Shown: positions 1-8,829 of the stretch, one piece after another
Layout of the letters: every line of letters starts with the position of its first letter
Position numbering within the stretch: the first letter of the stretch is position 1
Assembly (NCBI RefSeq): GCF_036964905.1
Contig: NZ_JBALHR010000002.1
Location: 124,001-188,000 of the forward strand
Origin: Gemmobacter denitrificans
Lineage (GTDB): Bacteria; Pseudomonadota; Alphaproteobacteria; Rhodobacterales; Rhodobacteraceae
Length of the DNA stretch: 64,000 nt
Reading direction: 5' to 3'
The notes under the pieces: model-generated
Databases searched by the model: none
What the model was told of the DNA's origin: nothing
The model's input: only the letters and a program-made list of their open reading frames with translations
Position numbers and translations under genes: made by a program

Positions 1-1053
1 GAAACCGATGAATTCGGGCGCAGTCTGCGCGGCTTTGCCGATTATGACGATGTGGCCGCCCGGATCGCTGCCCTGCCGGGGGTGACGCGCGCCGCCCCCT
101 TGGTGAAGGGGCAGGTGATGGCGACGGCCAATGGTGTCAACATGGGGGTCGAGGTCTTTGGCATTCGCGCCGCCGATCTGGCCACGCTGCCGCGCATCGG
201 CAGCGGCGCGGGGCATCAAGGTGATATCGGCCGCTTCGATCAGGGGATCGCGCTTGGGTCTGCGCTGGCGCGTGAATTGAATCTGGGCGTAGGGGATCGG
301 GTGCGGCTCATCAGCCCCGACGGGGTGAAAACCGCCTTCGGCACCAGCCCGCGGGTGAATGCCTACGAGGTGGTCTATATCTTCACCGCCGGGCGTTATG
401 ACATCGATCGCACCCGCGCTTATCTGCCCTTTGCCGAGGCGCAGGATTATTTCAACCGTGAAGGCCGCGCCGACGAGATCGAGGTGATGGTGCAAGACCC
501 AGAAGCGGTGGACAGCCATACCGCAGCCCTGATGCAGGCCGGAGGAGAGCGCGCGCTGCTGTGGAGCTGGCGCGACGCTTCGGGCGCATTTCTGCGCGCG
601 CTGGATATCGAGGACAACATCATGTTCATCATCCTGTCGATCCTTGTGCTGATCGCCACGATGAACATCGTGTCTGGCCTGATCATGCTGGTGAAGAACA
701 AAGGCCGCGACATCGGCATCCTGCGCACCATGGGATTGACCGAGGGGGCGATCCTGCGGGTGTTCTTTCTGTGTGGCGCTTCGACCGGGATCATCGGCAC
801 CGCTTTGGGCGTGCTGCTGGGCTGCCTGTTCGCGATCTATATCGATCCGATCTTTTCCTTTGTGAACTATGTCGCGGGCGGCGGGATCTGGGATCCGTCG
901 GTGCGGGGCATCTATAACCTGCCCGCCAAGCTGCAATTGGCGGATGTCCTATCGGCGGTGGCGCTTTCGCTGGGGCTTTCCTTCATCGTGACGATTTTCC
1001 CTGCGCGACGTGCCGCGCGGATGAACCCGGTAGAGGCGCTGCGCTATGAATGA
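1..1053 (+). CDS. Lipoprotein-releasing ABC transporter permease (LolC/LolE type), 5'-truncated
   Basis: Inner-membrane permease that, with LolD, extracts lipoproteins from the inner membrane for delivery to the outer membrane. The frame is open through the left edge, so the N terminus, including the first membrane helix, is missing; 350 residues remain of a family usually a little over 400. Visible are a periplasmic domain and then the FtsX-like domain: a helix near residues 205-230 (IMFIILSILVLIATMNIVSG), the cytoplasmic coupling stretch KGRDIGILRTMG, two more helices, and the conserved end MNPVEALRYE. It overlaps lolD by 8 bases, so the two are co-translated. Whether it is LolC, LolE or a fused single permease cannot be decided from this part. 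Confidence 0.93.
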   Translation, partial: ETDEFGRSLRGFADYDDVAARIAALPGVTRAAPLVKGQVMATANGVNMGVEVFGIRAADLATLPRIGSGAGHQGDIGRFDQGIALGSALARELNLGVGDRVRLISPDGVKTAFGTSPRVNAYEVVYIFTAGRYDIDRTRAYLPFAEAQDYFNREGRADEIEVMVQDPEAVDSHTAALMQAGGERALLWSWRDASGAFLRALDIEDNIMFIILSILVLIATMNIVSGLIMLVKNKGRDIGILRTMGLTEGAILRVFFLCGASTGIIGTALGVLLGCLFAIYIDPIFSFVNYVAGGGIWDPSVRGIYNLPAKLQLADVLSAVALSLGLSFIVTIFPARRAARMNPVEALRYE

Positions 1054-1720
1054 CACGCTGGTTCTGGACGGGCTGACCAAGGCCTATAACCGGGGCAAGC
1101 CCGCCGAAGTTACCGTTCTGCGCGGGGCCAGCCTGGCTGTGGCGCGGGGCGAGGTGGTGGCGCTGGTCGCGCCCTCGGGGGCAGGGAAATCCACGCTGCT
1201 GCATATTGCCGGGCTGCTCGACACGCCCGATGCGGGCCGGGTGCTGTTGGCGGGGCGCGACATGGCCCGGTCGGGCGACGGCGCACGCACGCGGGCGCGG
1301 CGGGAAGAGGTAGGCTTCATCTATCAGTTCCACCACCTTCTGCCGGAATTCACCGCGCTGGAGAACATCATGCTGCCGCAACTGGCAAATGGGACCAGCG
1401 CGCCCGCCGCACAGGCGCGGGCGATGGATTTGCTGGCGCGTGTGGGGGTGTCGACCCGCGCCCATCACCGCCCGGCGGCGCTGTCGGGGGGCGAACAGCA
1501 ACGCGTGGCCTTTTGCCGGGCCCTGGCCAATGCGCCCAGGCTGTTGCTGGCCGACGAACCCACCGGCAACCTTGATCCCGGCACCTCAGATCAGGTGTTT
1601 GCGGCGCTGATGGATCTGGTGCGCGAAACCGGCCTGTCGGCCCTGATTGCCACGCATAATCTTGATCTTGCCGCCCGGATGGACCGGATTGTCCGGCTGG
1701 ATCAGGGGCGCGTCGTCTGA
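1046..1720 (+). CDS. lolD: LolD, ATPase of the lipoprotein-releasing ABC transporter
   Basis: Cytoplasmic ATPase that powers lipoprotein release from the inner membrane with the permease encoded just upstream. The 224-residue length fits LolD. It shows Walker A (APSGAGKST), a Q-loop region (FIYQFHHLLPEFTALEN, typical of LolD), the signature LSGGEQQRVAFCRAL, Walker B with the D-loop (LLLADEPTGNLD) and the H-loop ATHN. The start ATG lies inside the permease gene in another frame, which fits translational coupling. MacB- or FtsE-type ATPases are the nearest alternatives, but the permease partner and the LLPEF motif favour LolD. Confidence 0.95.
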   Translation: MNDTLVLDGLTKAYNRGKPAEVTVLRGASLAVARGEVVALVAPSGAGKSTLLHIAGLLDTPDAGRVLLAGRDMARSGDGARTRARREEVGFIYQFHHLLPEFTALENIMLPQLANGTSAPAAQARAMDLLARVGVSTRAHHRPAALSGGEQQRVAFCRALANAPRLLLADEPTGNLDPGTSDQVFAALMDLVRETGLSALIATHNLDLAARMDRIVRLDQGRVV

Positions 1721-1787
1721 TCGGATCGGGGGCTTGCGGGGTGGGAATGGGCGTGCTTCCATGGCCCGACCCCAAGGAGACAAGCCC

Positions 1788-2180
1788 ATGCGCAAGCTGT
1801 TGATTCTATTCCCCGCTCTGGTGCTGGCGGCCTGTCTGCCGCAGAAAAAGGTGCCGACGGGTGCCGAGGATTTCGCCACCTATTGCGCGGCTTGCCATGG
1901 CGAGGACGGTCGCGGCACTGGCCCGGTGGCAAGCACGCTGGAGGGCCGCCCGGCCGATCTGACGCGTCTTTCCGGCAAGGATGGTTTCCCCATGACCCGG
2001 GTGATGAGCAAGATCTGGGGCTATACCCGCGACAAGGACGGCGCGATGATGCCGCAATTCGCGCCTTTGCTGGATGGGGAACAAATGGTGCTGTTCGACA
2101 GCGGCGATGATATCGACACGCCCACCCCGCTGCGTCTGGTGCAACTGGCGGAATATGTGAAATCGCTTCAGGTCAAATAG
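1788..2180 (+). CDS. Monohaem cytochrome c lipoprotein
   Basis: Small c-type cytochrome, probably anchored to a membrane and facing the periplasm; it would carry electrons, partner unknown. The 130-residue product begins with a lipoprotein signal (MRKLLILFPALVLAAC, lipobox Cys16) and carries one haem-binding motif CAACH. Met residues further on (GAMMPQF) could give the sixth haem ligand. An in-frame start further upstream was rejected: this ATG follows a good ribosome-binding site (AAGGAGA) by 7 bases and gives a proper signal peptide. It lies 67 bases after lolD and may be co-transcribed. Its 3' end overlaps the converging TetR gene by 8 bases. Confidence 0.88.
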   Translation: MRKLLILFPALVLAACLPQKKVPTGAEDFATYCAACHGEDGRGTGPVASTLEGRPADLTRLSGKDGFPMTRVMSKIWGYTRDKDGAMMPQFAPLLDGEQMVLFDSGDDIDTPTPLRLVQLAEYVKSLQVK

Positions 2181-2817
2181 CACTGTCCTGTGACGGCGCG
2201 CGCGCGCCTGACAGCAGGTCGATGAACAGCGAAATCGCCGCCTCGATCGCGATCGGTGCGGGTTTTTCCACCTTCCATTCCGGCAGATGCCCATCCGTGG
2301 CCATGCGCGCCAGCCCATAAGCGGTGCCGCGCGCCAGCAGCATCAGATCCTCCAGCGCCCAGCCCGCCGAAATGCTGCCTTCAGCCTGCGCCTGACGGAA
2401 CAGCGTTTCCAGATTCTGCCGCAGGGTCTCGTTCTGCGTGACCAGCAGGTCCGATCCAGCGAAATCGATCAGGCTGCGCGAACTGACCACCAGGAAATGC
2501 GTGGGGTTTTCCAGTGCCCAACGAACATAGCCCTGCGCCATGGTTCTGATCCCGGTCATGGCCGTGTGGTTTGCCCTATCCTCCATCGCAAGGCGGACAG
2601 ACTCTACCAGCCGCGCCATGCTTTGTTCGGCCACGGCGGTCAGCAAGGCGGCCTTGGTGGGAAAGTGCCGGAATGGCGCCGCCGGGGAAACGCCCAGCCT
2701 TTTGGCCAGATCGCGCAGTGACAGCCCGTCGGCCCCGTCACGGGCAATCACTGCCACGGCCTCGGTGATCAGGGCCTCTTTCAATTCGCCATGATGGTAG
2801 GATCGTTCTTCGGACAT
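2173..2817 (-). CDS. TetR-family transcriptional regulator
   Basis: One-component repressor. The N-terminal helix-turn-helix is clear: the opening SYHHGELKEALI is typical of TetR proteins, followed by SLRDLAKRLGVSPAAPFRHF at about residues 35-55. The remaining ~150 residues are a ligand-binding helical domain. An in-frame TTG lies 12 codons upstream, but the ATG is preferred because the family begins close to the YHHG motif. The gene is divergent from a small membrane-protein gene, with a candidate operator palindrome between them, so it probably controls that neighbour and itself. The ligand is unknown. Confidence 0.9.
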   Translation of the reverse strand: MSEERSYHHGELKEALITEAVAVIARDGADGLSLRDLAKRLGVSPAAPFRHFPTKAALLTAVAEQSMARLVESVRLAMEDRANHTAMTGIRTMAQGYVRWALENPTHFLVVSSRSLIDFAGSDLLVTQNETLRQNLETLFRQAQAEGSISAGWALEDLMLLARGTAYGLARMATDGHLPEWKVEKPAPIAIEAAISLFIDLLSGARAPSQDSAI

Positions 2818-2862
2818 GGGATCAGGGATCACCCGAATGTGAGCGTGCTGCAAGCGGGAATC

Positions 2863-2883
2863 AATGTATGCGGTGATTACATT
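2863..2883. promoter_or_regulatory. Candidate TetR operator
   Basis: Inverted repeat AATGTA, 9-base spacer, TACATT, in the 84-base gap between the divergent TetR and membrane-protein genes. It ends 18 bases before the GTG start of the membrane protein. Position and symmetry fit an operator for the adjacent regulator; binding is inferred. Confidence 0.5.
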
Positions 2884-2901
2884 TATTGCGGGAGTATCAT
2901 C

Positions 2902-3479
2902 GTGACCGAATCCAGACTGCTCCGTTCCCCTTCAGCCGGGTTGCTTGCGCTGATGATGCCAGTGGTCGTTCTGGCGCTTCTGGCCATATGGTTGGCCACG
3001 GATGTTGACCTGCTGCGCCAGATCAACCGGGTGACCGTGCGGCTGTCTTTCCTGTTCTTTCTGGCCATGGTTCTGGTTCCGCTGGTGCCTGCGCTGCAGA
3101 GCGTGGCCCCCCGGGCGGCGTTTGGGCTTGGGCTGGCTTTTGTGCTGTGCCATGGCGTTCATGTCGTTTCCGTTCTGACCTTTGCCCTTCGTGCCCCGGC
3201 TGAATTTGCTGCCGTCAGCCCGCCCGCGATCCTGGTGCCCAGGGTTCTCGGCCTGCTGTTTCTGGGGATCATCGTAGCCGATTTGGTTCTGGGCCGCGAC
3301 AGGCGGGGCTGGCGCATCGCCCGCACAGTCGCGGTGGTTTATCTGTGGGCGGCCTTCCTGATCGGCTTTGGCAAGCGTGCCGGGTTGGGGGTGGACTATG
3401 CCATCTTTGCCGGGCTGGGGGGCTTGCCGGCCTTGGTGCATTGGCGATTGTGCTGTTTGCCTGGCGGAAAACTTCCTGA
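2902..3479 (+). pseudogene. Small multi-helix membrane protein, apparently frameshifted near its 3' end
   Basis: Integral membrane protein of unknown function with about six hydrophobic helices. GTG start with GGGAG 7 bases upstream. A His in one helix (LCHGVHVVSV) recalls ferric-reductase-like membrane domains, but the family is not certain. After residue 173 (near AIFAGLG) the frame runs into 77 non-hydrophobic, Cys- and Arg-rich residues that overlap the next gene. Shifting by one base at a run of six G (3417-3422) restores a last helix, GGLAGLGALAIVLFAWRKTS, and a stop at 3477-3479. The original gene was therefore probably ~192 codons. A read or assembly error in the G run is as likely as a true mutation. 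It is divergent from, and probably controlled by, the TetR gene. Confidence 0.6.
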
Positions 3480-3592
3480 AGCAGGCCAAATCCGCGCGAG
3501 CTACCCCGGTTGCGAGGAATTTTGCCCGAAGTTTACGCGATGTTTCCTATTTGTGACGAATCTGGCTCGACATCGGTCAGTCGGAGAAAGGT

Positions 3593-4090
3593 ATGACGGT
3601 TCATCAACATGTACTGGATGGCTCGCACAAGGCGTTCATGCTGGGCTATCTGGAAAACCTTTCGCTGGTTGAACGGCTGCACCGGTTGCTGCTGGATGTC
3701 GTGAAGGACGAGTTCGAGCGACTGGGCATCCTGGAGATCAATCCGGTCCAGGCACTGTTGCTGTTCAACATTGGCGAGAATGAGGTGACTGCGGGGGAGC
3801 TGAAATCCCGCGGCTATTATCAGGGCAGCAATGTCAGCTATAACCTGAAAAAGCTGGTGGAGCTGGGCTATATGCATCACCAGCGGTCAGAGATTGACAG
3901 GCGGTCGGTGCGGGTCCGGCTGACGGAAAAGGGCCGTCGGGTGCGGGTCGTGCTGGCAGACCTGTTTTCGCGGCATGCCGAAGGGCTGGAAAAACGCGGG
4001 CTGATCAGCGCGGCGGTGATGGAAGACATCAATCAGGCCCTGAAGCGGATGGAACGCTACTGGACGGAACAGATCCGCTATATCTACTGA
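3593..4090 (+). CDS. ldtR: LdtR-like MarR-family regulator
   Basis: DNA-binding regulator of 165 residues with the winged-helix fold of the MarR family: a recognition region around GYYQGSNVSYNLKKLVELGY and the wing DRRSVRVRLTEKG. The sequence closely resembles the LdtR group known from Rhizobiales and Rhodobacterales, where it has been linked to cell-wall L,D-transpeptidase genes and stress tolerance. No such target gene is in this window. The ATG follows GGAGAAAGG by 2 bases. Its 3' end overlaps the converging kpsC by 7 bases. The subfamily is assigned by recognition, not by a search. Confidence 0.82.
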   Translation: MTVHQHVLDGSHKAFMLGYLENLSLVERLHRLLLDVVKDEFERLGILEINPVQALLLFNIGENEVTAGELKSRGYYQGSNVSYNLKKLVELGYMHHQRSEIDRRSVRVRLTEKGRRVRVVLADLFSRHAEGLEKRGLISAAVMEDINQALKRMERYWTEQIRYIY

Positions 4091-6183
4091 CGCCAGAGCC
4101 AGGCCTGCCCGGCCAGCGCGCCTTGTAGCTTGGCCAGAACACGCAGCGCGATGGAAGGGGCGGGGATCGCGCCATGTGCCAGCCGATCCACCGCCACTTC
4201 GGGCGGGCAGGGGCGGCGGGTGACCGGGTCAAGATAGCGCGGGTAGGCGATCAGCGCCGCATGGACCAGTTGGTCCAGGGTCGGGCGCGGCAAGGGATGG
4301 CCGTCTTGCGCCCGTTTGCGCCGGTCGGGGACCGGGCCCAGATCGCGGGTCAACCCCCAGCCGGCATAGAAAGGGGCCCCCAGGCAGGTGACGGCTTTGC
4401 CCCGGATCAGCGCCTCGAACCCCAGAAGCGAGGTCATGGTCCAGACTTCGCTGCAGGCCTCGATCAGGGCGACCGGATCGGACCTGCTGGCCACGGCGTC
4501 GGCCAGGGCGCTGATCTGGTCGTGGGCAAGCGCGCCGGGGCGCAAGCCAGCCTCTACATCCGGGTGCGGTTTGTAAACGATCACCGCTTCGGGATTGGCC
4601 GCGCGCACCGACTGGAGCAGGGCAAGATTGGTGCACACTGCGCCCGCTCCCAGCCGGATGGAGGCATCGTCCTCCACCTGCCCGGGCACAAGGATGAAGC
4701 CACCCTCCGGCAGATCGGGCAGCGCGCCGGGCAGGTTGTACTTGCTGACACCCGCCGCGATGATCTGGCGGCGCAGGGCTTCTGCCCGCGTCGCACCACC
4801 CGGTGGCAACCGGGACAGGATCAGTCGTTCCAACCGGCTTTCGCGGGTCGGATCATAATAGATGCCCAGATCATCAGTCACGAGTGACAGGGGCGGCACA
4901 AGTGCCGCGCCAAGCCCGCGGGACCGCAGAAAGCCATCCTCCACCCGCCGCACTGGCGCATCGGGGGCAAAGCCGGACGCTTCCTTCCCGGCCCAGATCA
5001 GCAATCCGCGCCCCAAGCGGCGGGCGATGCGATCGGCCCTTTCGGGCGGATCGGCAAAGCGCAGCGCCTTTTCCCTGCCGAAGAACCCCTGCAGCGCCCC
5101 GCGTTTCCACAGCCGCATACCCGTGGCGACATGCCCCCCCCGATCATCACGGAAGGCGCGCACCTCGGCCTCCAGCTGGTCAAGCGCCTGTTCAAGGCTG
5201 CACAGACGGTCGCGGCAGGGGTCATACCACACTGGCGCAAGGATCATGGCTGCCGCAAACAGCTGGGCGGGGGTCAGACGGCGGCCACGACGTGCCGGAG
5301 GATGGCGGTCAGTCGTGAGCCCCCAGCCCGCAAAAAAGGGTTGGCCAAAGACCTGCGGGCGATGCCCGGCCAGCACGGCCTCGAACCCAAGTTGCGACGA
5401 CACGGTATAGACCGCGATGGCCCCATCCAGCAGATCATGCGGCGAGGCCAGCCCGTCGTAAAGCGTGGTGCGCGCATCGCAGTCAGCAGGGCCATAATGC
5501 CCCGGTCGCAGCCCGGCGCGGGTTTCGGGATGGGTCTTGATCAGGATACGCGCGCCGGGGTGATCTTCACGCGCCTGCATCAGCATGTCGGCAAAGGTCT
5601 GCGCCGAGGCCCCGCCATACTGGATCGCCGCATCGCCCCGTGTCTGATCCACCACCAGAACATAACCCGGGGCAGGGGGCGGCAGGGCCGGATCGAAATT
5701 ATTGTATTTTGACAGGTGCGCAGCCCGTATGCGGCCAATTCCATCTCTTGCTCGTTGCAGAAGGTTCGAATCGTCCAAGGGGTGCCGCGCAAGAAGCCGT
5801 TCCAGCGTTGACGGGGCACTGCTGTCGAAATGCACGCCCAGCTCGTCAATCATCAGCCCCATGGGCGGCGTGCCACTGCGCCCGGGATGGATCGACCGCA
5901 GGAAGGCATCTTCCACCCGGATCAGGGGCAGATTGCGGGCATTGGCCACCGCCTCGCCCCGTGCGGCATGCGGCGACCGGCCCCAGACCACCACCCCGTC
6001 ACCGGGGCCCGGTCGGCCCAGCCGCAAGTCGTGCCCGGCCAGCATCAGGATACGGCGCAGGCGCGATTGCCAGAGAAAGCCACCGTTGAAATAGCAAAGC
6101 CGCCGGGGAAGATCCCCGACGGCCCCATCGTGGTTCAGGTCTGACGCCACATCAGCTGCCCGATGACGAGCCGACATTGGCAA
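4084..6183 (-). CDS. kpsC: KpsC-type capsule polysaccharide Kdo transferase, two-domain
   Basis: Cytoplasmic glycosyltransferase that, in the KpsC family, builds the short poly-beta-Kdo linker on phosphatidylglycerol before capsule export. The 699 residues are two tandem copies of one catalytic module. Paired motifs: VEDAFLRS (residues 90-97) and VEDGFLRS (414-421); SQLGFEA and SLLGFEA; GQPFFAGWGLT and GAPFYAGWGLT; KTHPE and KPHPD. In known KpsC the halves make alternating Kdo linkages. Last gene of a leftward capsule set; its start lies inside the 3' end of the exporter gene (32-base overlap), so translation is coupled. A second ATG two codons later is equally possible. Confidence 0.92.
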   Translation of the reverse strand: MPMSARHRAADVASDLNHDGAVGDLPRRLCYFNGGFLWQSRLRRILMLAGHDLRLGRPGPGDGVVVWGRSPHAARGEAVANARNLPLIRVEDAFLRSIHPGRSGTPPMGLMIDELGVHFDSSAPSTLERLLARHPLDDSNLLQRARDGIGRIRAAHLSKYNNFDPALPPPAPGYVLVVDQTRGDAAIQYGGASAQTFADMLMQAREDHPGARILIKTHPETRAGLRPGHYGPADCDARTTLYDGLASPHDLLDGAIAVYTVSSQLGFEAVLAGHRPQVFGQPFFAGWGLTTDRHPPARRGRRLTPAQLFAAAMILAPVWYDPCRDRLCSLEQALDQLEAEVRAFRDDRGGHVATGMRLWKRGALQGFFGREKALRFADPPERADRIARRLGRGLLIWAGKEASGFAPDAPVRRVEDGFLRSRGLGAALVPPLSLVTDDLGIYYDPTRESRLERLILSRLPPGGATRAEALRRQIIAAGVSKYNLPGALPDLPEGGFILVPGQVEDDASIRLGAGAVCTNLALLQSVRAANPEAVIVYKPHPDVEAGLRPGALAHDQISALADAVASRSDPVALIEACSEVWTMTSLLGFEALIRGKAVTCLGAPFYAGWGLTRDLGPVPDRRKRAQDGHPLPRPTLDQLVHAALIAYPRYLDPVTRRPCPPEVAVDRLAHGAIPAPSIALRVLAKLQGALAGQAWLWRQ

Positions 6184-7297
6184 GCGAATTGGCAGCCCCG
6201 GCCGTGCCGGTGATCGCGCTGATTGTCTTGCTCCACTGGGTGAACGGCGCTTCGGTCACATAAAGCGTGTCGCCATCGCGCACCAGGAAATCGCGCGCCT
6301 CGAACATGCCGGTCGGCGCGGTAAGGTCGAGCACATAGACCATGCGCTGATCGCCCTTCAGATCCTTGCGGCCCAGGACCGCATTGGCCACCGCTGCAGG
6401 TTCGTTGCGCAAGACGAATACGCCCGTGGGATCGGCCAGCTGAGTGGACAGGCCGCCGACCTGTGCGATGGCCTCGATGGCCGACAGGGTCTGGCTTTCA
6501 AAGGGCACAAGGCTTTGCGCCCCGGTTGCACCAAGCGCGGTAAAGGCCCGTTGGTCGCGTTCCACCACGATCTGGTCACCGCCGCGCAGCGCGATGTCGA
6601 GTGCGGGGTTTTCAAACAGATCCTGCAGCCACACCTTGCCGGTCTGGTTCCCGCGCGTGACACGAACAATGGCGACTGCGGGTTCAATGGCAATGCCACC
6701 AGCCTTGGCGATCATGGTCGAAAGCGTGCGGGTGGACCGCTCGATCGGATAGACGCCCTGGCCACCCACGGCACCTGCCAGCGACACGGTCTGCCCGTCA
6801 CCAGCCAGCCGGTTCACGGTGATCTGCGGATCGGGGGTCTGGGTGTCCAGCTTCTTGGTGATGATCTGGCGCAGGCCATCGGGCGATTGGCCTGCCGCCT
6901 TGATCTTGCCGGCATAGGGCACGAAAATGTAGCCCTGCCCATCGACCTGAAGTTCGGCCAGCTGCGAGACGCGCTGCCCGGTATTGCCCAGCAGCGGGTC
7001 ATCCTTGACGTTTTCGAAGATGGTCAGCGTCAGCACATCCCCGGGGACGATGGTATCGGGGCCAACCTTGCCTGCGTTACGGAAGGCATCGGAAAAGCCG
7101 TAGGCTGGCATGACAGATGTTGCGCGGGTCACGCGCGGATTCACGGTGACCACAAAGGCATCGCCGCCATTGAGCACCGAGCCGGCAAAGATTTCGCGTT
7201 TGTTGGGGCCGGACCTAGGCAGGCCGCAGGCTGCGACCACCGCAACAAGCGTGAAAAGGGCCAGTGTCTTGGCCCCTTTTGAAGATGACAATTTCAC
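6152..7297 (-). CDS. Outer-membrane polysaccharide export lipoprotein (Wza/KpsD-like OPX)
   Basis: Forms the periplasm-to-surface channel for capsule or exopolysaccharide. The 381-residue product has a lipoprotein signal ending VAAC, a Poly_export domain (VPGDVLTLTIFEN, then VDGQGYIFVPYAGKIKAAGQ) and SLBB-type repeats (VSLAGAVGGQGVYPI, GGDQIVVERD). The start is GTG with AGGAG 8 bases upstream. It sits between kpsS and kpsC on the same strand, which fits a group-2-like capsule pathway. The ABC exporter (KpsM/KpsT) and KpsE expected with it are not in the window. Confidence 0.9.
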   Translation of the reverse strand: MKLSSSKGAKTLALFTLVAVVAACGLPRSGPNKREIFAGSVLNGGDAFVVTVNPRVTRATSVMPAYGFSDAFRNAGKVGPDTIVPGDVLTLTIFENVKDDPLLGNTGQRVSQLAELQVDGQGYIFVPYAGKIKAAGQSPDGLRQIITKKLDTQTPDPQITVNRLAGDGQTVSLAGAVGGQGVYPIERSTRTLSTMIAKAGGIAIEPAVAIVRVTRGNQTGKVWLQDLFENPALDIALRGGDQIVVERDQRAFTALGATGAQSLVPFESQTLSAIEAIAQVGGLSTQLADPTGVFVLRNEPAAVANAVLGRKDLKGDQRMVYVLDLTAPTGMFEARDFLVRDGDTLYVTEAPFTQWSKTISAITGTAGAANSLANVGSSSGS

Positions 7298-7387
7298 TGC
7301 TCGGGCTCCTTTATTGGAACTGCCTCAAGTTTTTTGTGGTTCAGGCTACCCAAAGGCGGCCCGAAATACCAGTCTGACGTGCAGCCG

Positions 7388-8722
7388 TCAGTTCACAAGC
7401 CGCAACTGTTGCCTTGGTGCCGCGTTGCCGGAAACCAGCGCATCATAAGGATCTTCGGCGGCCAGCATCATGTCCACCACTTGCCGCAGCAGGGTGCGCT
7501 GCCCGCGCGCCGAATAGAAGCCACCGGGGATCTGGCTGGTTTCCAGCAGGTAGTGCCGATAATCACGATAGGCCCGGCTGTCGGGGCGGGTTGGTTGACG
7601 GAAGAATTCCGGCAACGGTTGTGACGACACGAATTCAGGTTTGGCATAGACGGCCGCGCCAAAGGTTTTCAGCGGCAGCCCGCGCCACAAGACCTGCTGG
7701 GCGGCTGTGGAATTCACCGTGACCGCGCTGCGGGCATGGTTGAGAAGCGGTGCCAGTTTGCCCCCGCGCACGAAATGCACCCGGCCTTGCACCCCGTGCT
7801 GACGGGCAAGCCTGCGGATCTCGCCCGCCACTGCCACGCGCCCGTCCTCGAGCGGGTGGGCCTTGAAGACCAGATGGTGATGCGGTGCTGCGCCCTTGGC
7901 AAAGCCGTCGATCACCAGTTCAAGGAATTCCGTCATGGTGGAAAACGGCGAATGCATCTGAAAGCTGCTGTCATGTTCCAGCTGCAACAGCACCAGATGA
8001 TAGGGAAAGCCGCCATGCTGGATACGGAAGGTGGCAAGGCCGCGTTCAATGGCATGAAAGGGGAGCAGCGCCAGACGCTTGCAATACAGCCAGAATTCCT
8101 GTGGCACCGTCAGGGCGCGGTGCGGGCGATAGGCGCGGTAATCCCAGAACCCGGCCATGACGAAGAAATGATACAGCGCGCCATAGAACATATGCTGGCG
8201 CATGTCGCCCCAGCGGGCGGGGGCATCGGGCAGATCCATGTCCAGTTGGGCCAGTGCCGCCTGCATCTGCGCCAGATCCAGCCCCATCAGCCGCGAATTG
8301 CCGTTCGATCCGCCGCGTTCATAGGTCACCCAATGCGGGCGCAGATAGCCTTCTTCAAAGACATGCACCGTCAGGCCCGCCGCGCGGGCCAGTTCCACTG
8401 CACGGGCATGAACCGGACGGGTATCGCCATAAAGCACGATATCGGTGACGGATTTTTCGGCGATCATCCGGGAAAGGGTTTCGGGCCAATCGGCCAGCGA
8501 ACCGCGATAAGGCAGGTAGCTTTTCTTGTCAGGCCAGAATGCCTGATCGCCCCGATTGAACCCCACACGCCAGACCTGCGCCCCAGATGCGCCTAGCATG
8601 CGGCCCAGTTTTTGAAACCATGGCCCATGCGGCCCCTGCAAGAACAGGAATACTCGTCCGGCCCCCGAGATGGCCGGCCCTGAAACACTACCACTTGTCA
8701 CACTGTCACCCGCGTTGCGCAT
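7388..8722 (-). CDS. kpsS: KpsS-type capsule polysaccharide Kdo transferase
   Basis: In characterised systems KpsS adds the first beta-Kdo to phosphatidylglycerol, which KpsC then extends. The 444-residue product has the family opening (FLFLQGPHGPWFQKLGRML), the nucleotide-sugar-site sequence HVFEEGYLRPHWVT, and later NSTAAQQVLWRGLPLKTFG and a PLEDGR stretch near the catalytic centre. No membrane helix or signal is seen, in line with a cytoplasmic peripheral enzyme. It is first in the leftward kpsS-OPX-kpsC set, with 90 bases before the exporter gene. The ribosome-binding site is weak. Confidence 0.9.
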   Translation of the reverse strand: MRNAGDSVTSGSVSGPAISGAGRVFLFLQGPHGPWFQKLGRMLGASGAQVWRVGFNRGDQAFWPDKKSYLPYRGSLADWPETLSRMIAEKSVTDIVLYGDTRPVHARAVELARAAGLTVHVFEEGYLRPHWVTYERGGSNGNSRLMGLDLAQMQAALAQLDMDLPDAPARWGDMRQHMFYGALYHFFVMAGFWDYRAYRPHRALTVPQEFWLYCKRLALLPFHAIERGLATFRIQHGGFPYHLVLLQLEHDSSFQMHSPFSTMTEFLELVIDGFAKGAAPHHHLVFKAHPLEDGRVAVAGEIRRLARQHGVQGRVHFVRGGKLAPLLNHARSAVTVNSTAAQQVLWRGLPLKTFGAAVYAKPEFVSSQPLPEFFRQPTRPDSRAYRDYRHYLLETSQIPGGFYSARGQRTLLRQVVDMMLAAEDPYDALVSGNAAPRQQLRLVN

Positions 8723-8792
8723 GGTCTGCCCGTTTTTTGTTCTGTATCATAATCCGGTCGAGCCTGCAGGGAAAATCTTGCCAATTCATGAC

Positions 8793-8802
8793 CGGTTAAC
8801 CG
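8793..8802. promoter_or_regulatory. Palindrome CGGTTAACCG between kpsS and ribE
   Basis: Perfect 10-base palindrome in the 162-base divergent gap between kpsS and ribE, about 70 bases upstream of kpsS. It could be an operator for the capsule genes; nothing else in the sequence supports a specific regulator. Confidence 0.25.
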
Positions 8803-8829
8803 AAAAAACGGGCCGCAATATGGCAGGTC

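Noticed and set aside
2818..2853. Longer TetR protein from a TTG start
   Set aside because: The TTG has no better site than the ATG, and the family begins close to the YHHG motif; it would also overlap the operator region.
5763..5771. GTTCGAATC string resembling a tRNA T-loop
   Set aside because: It lies inside kpsC on a coding stretch with no cloverleaf arms around it.
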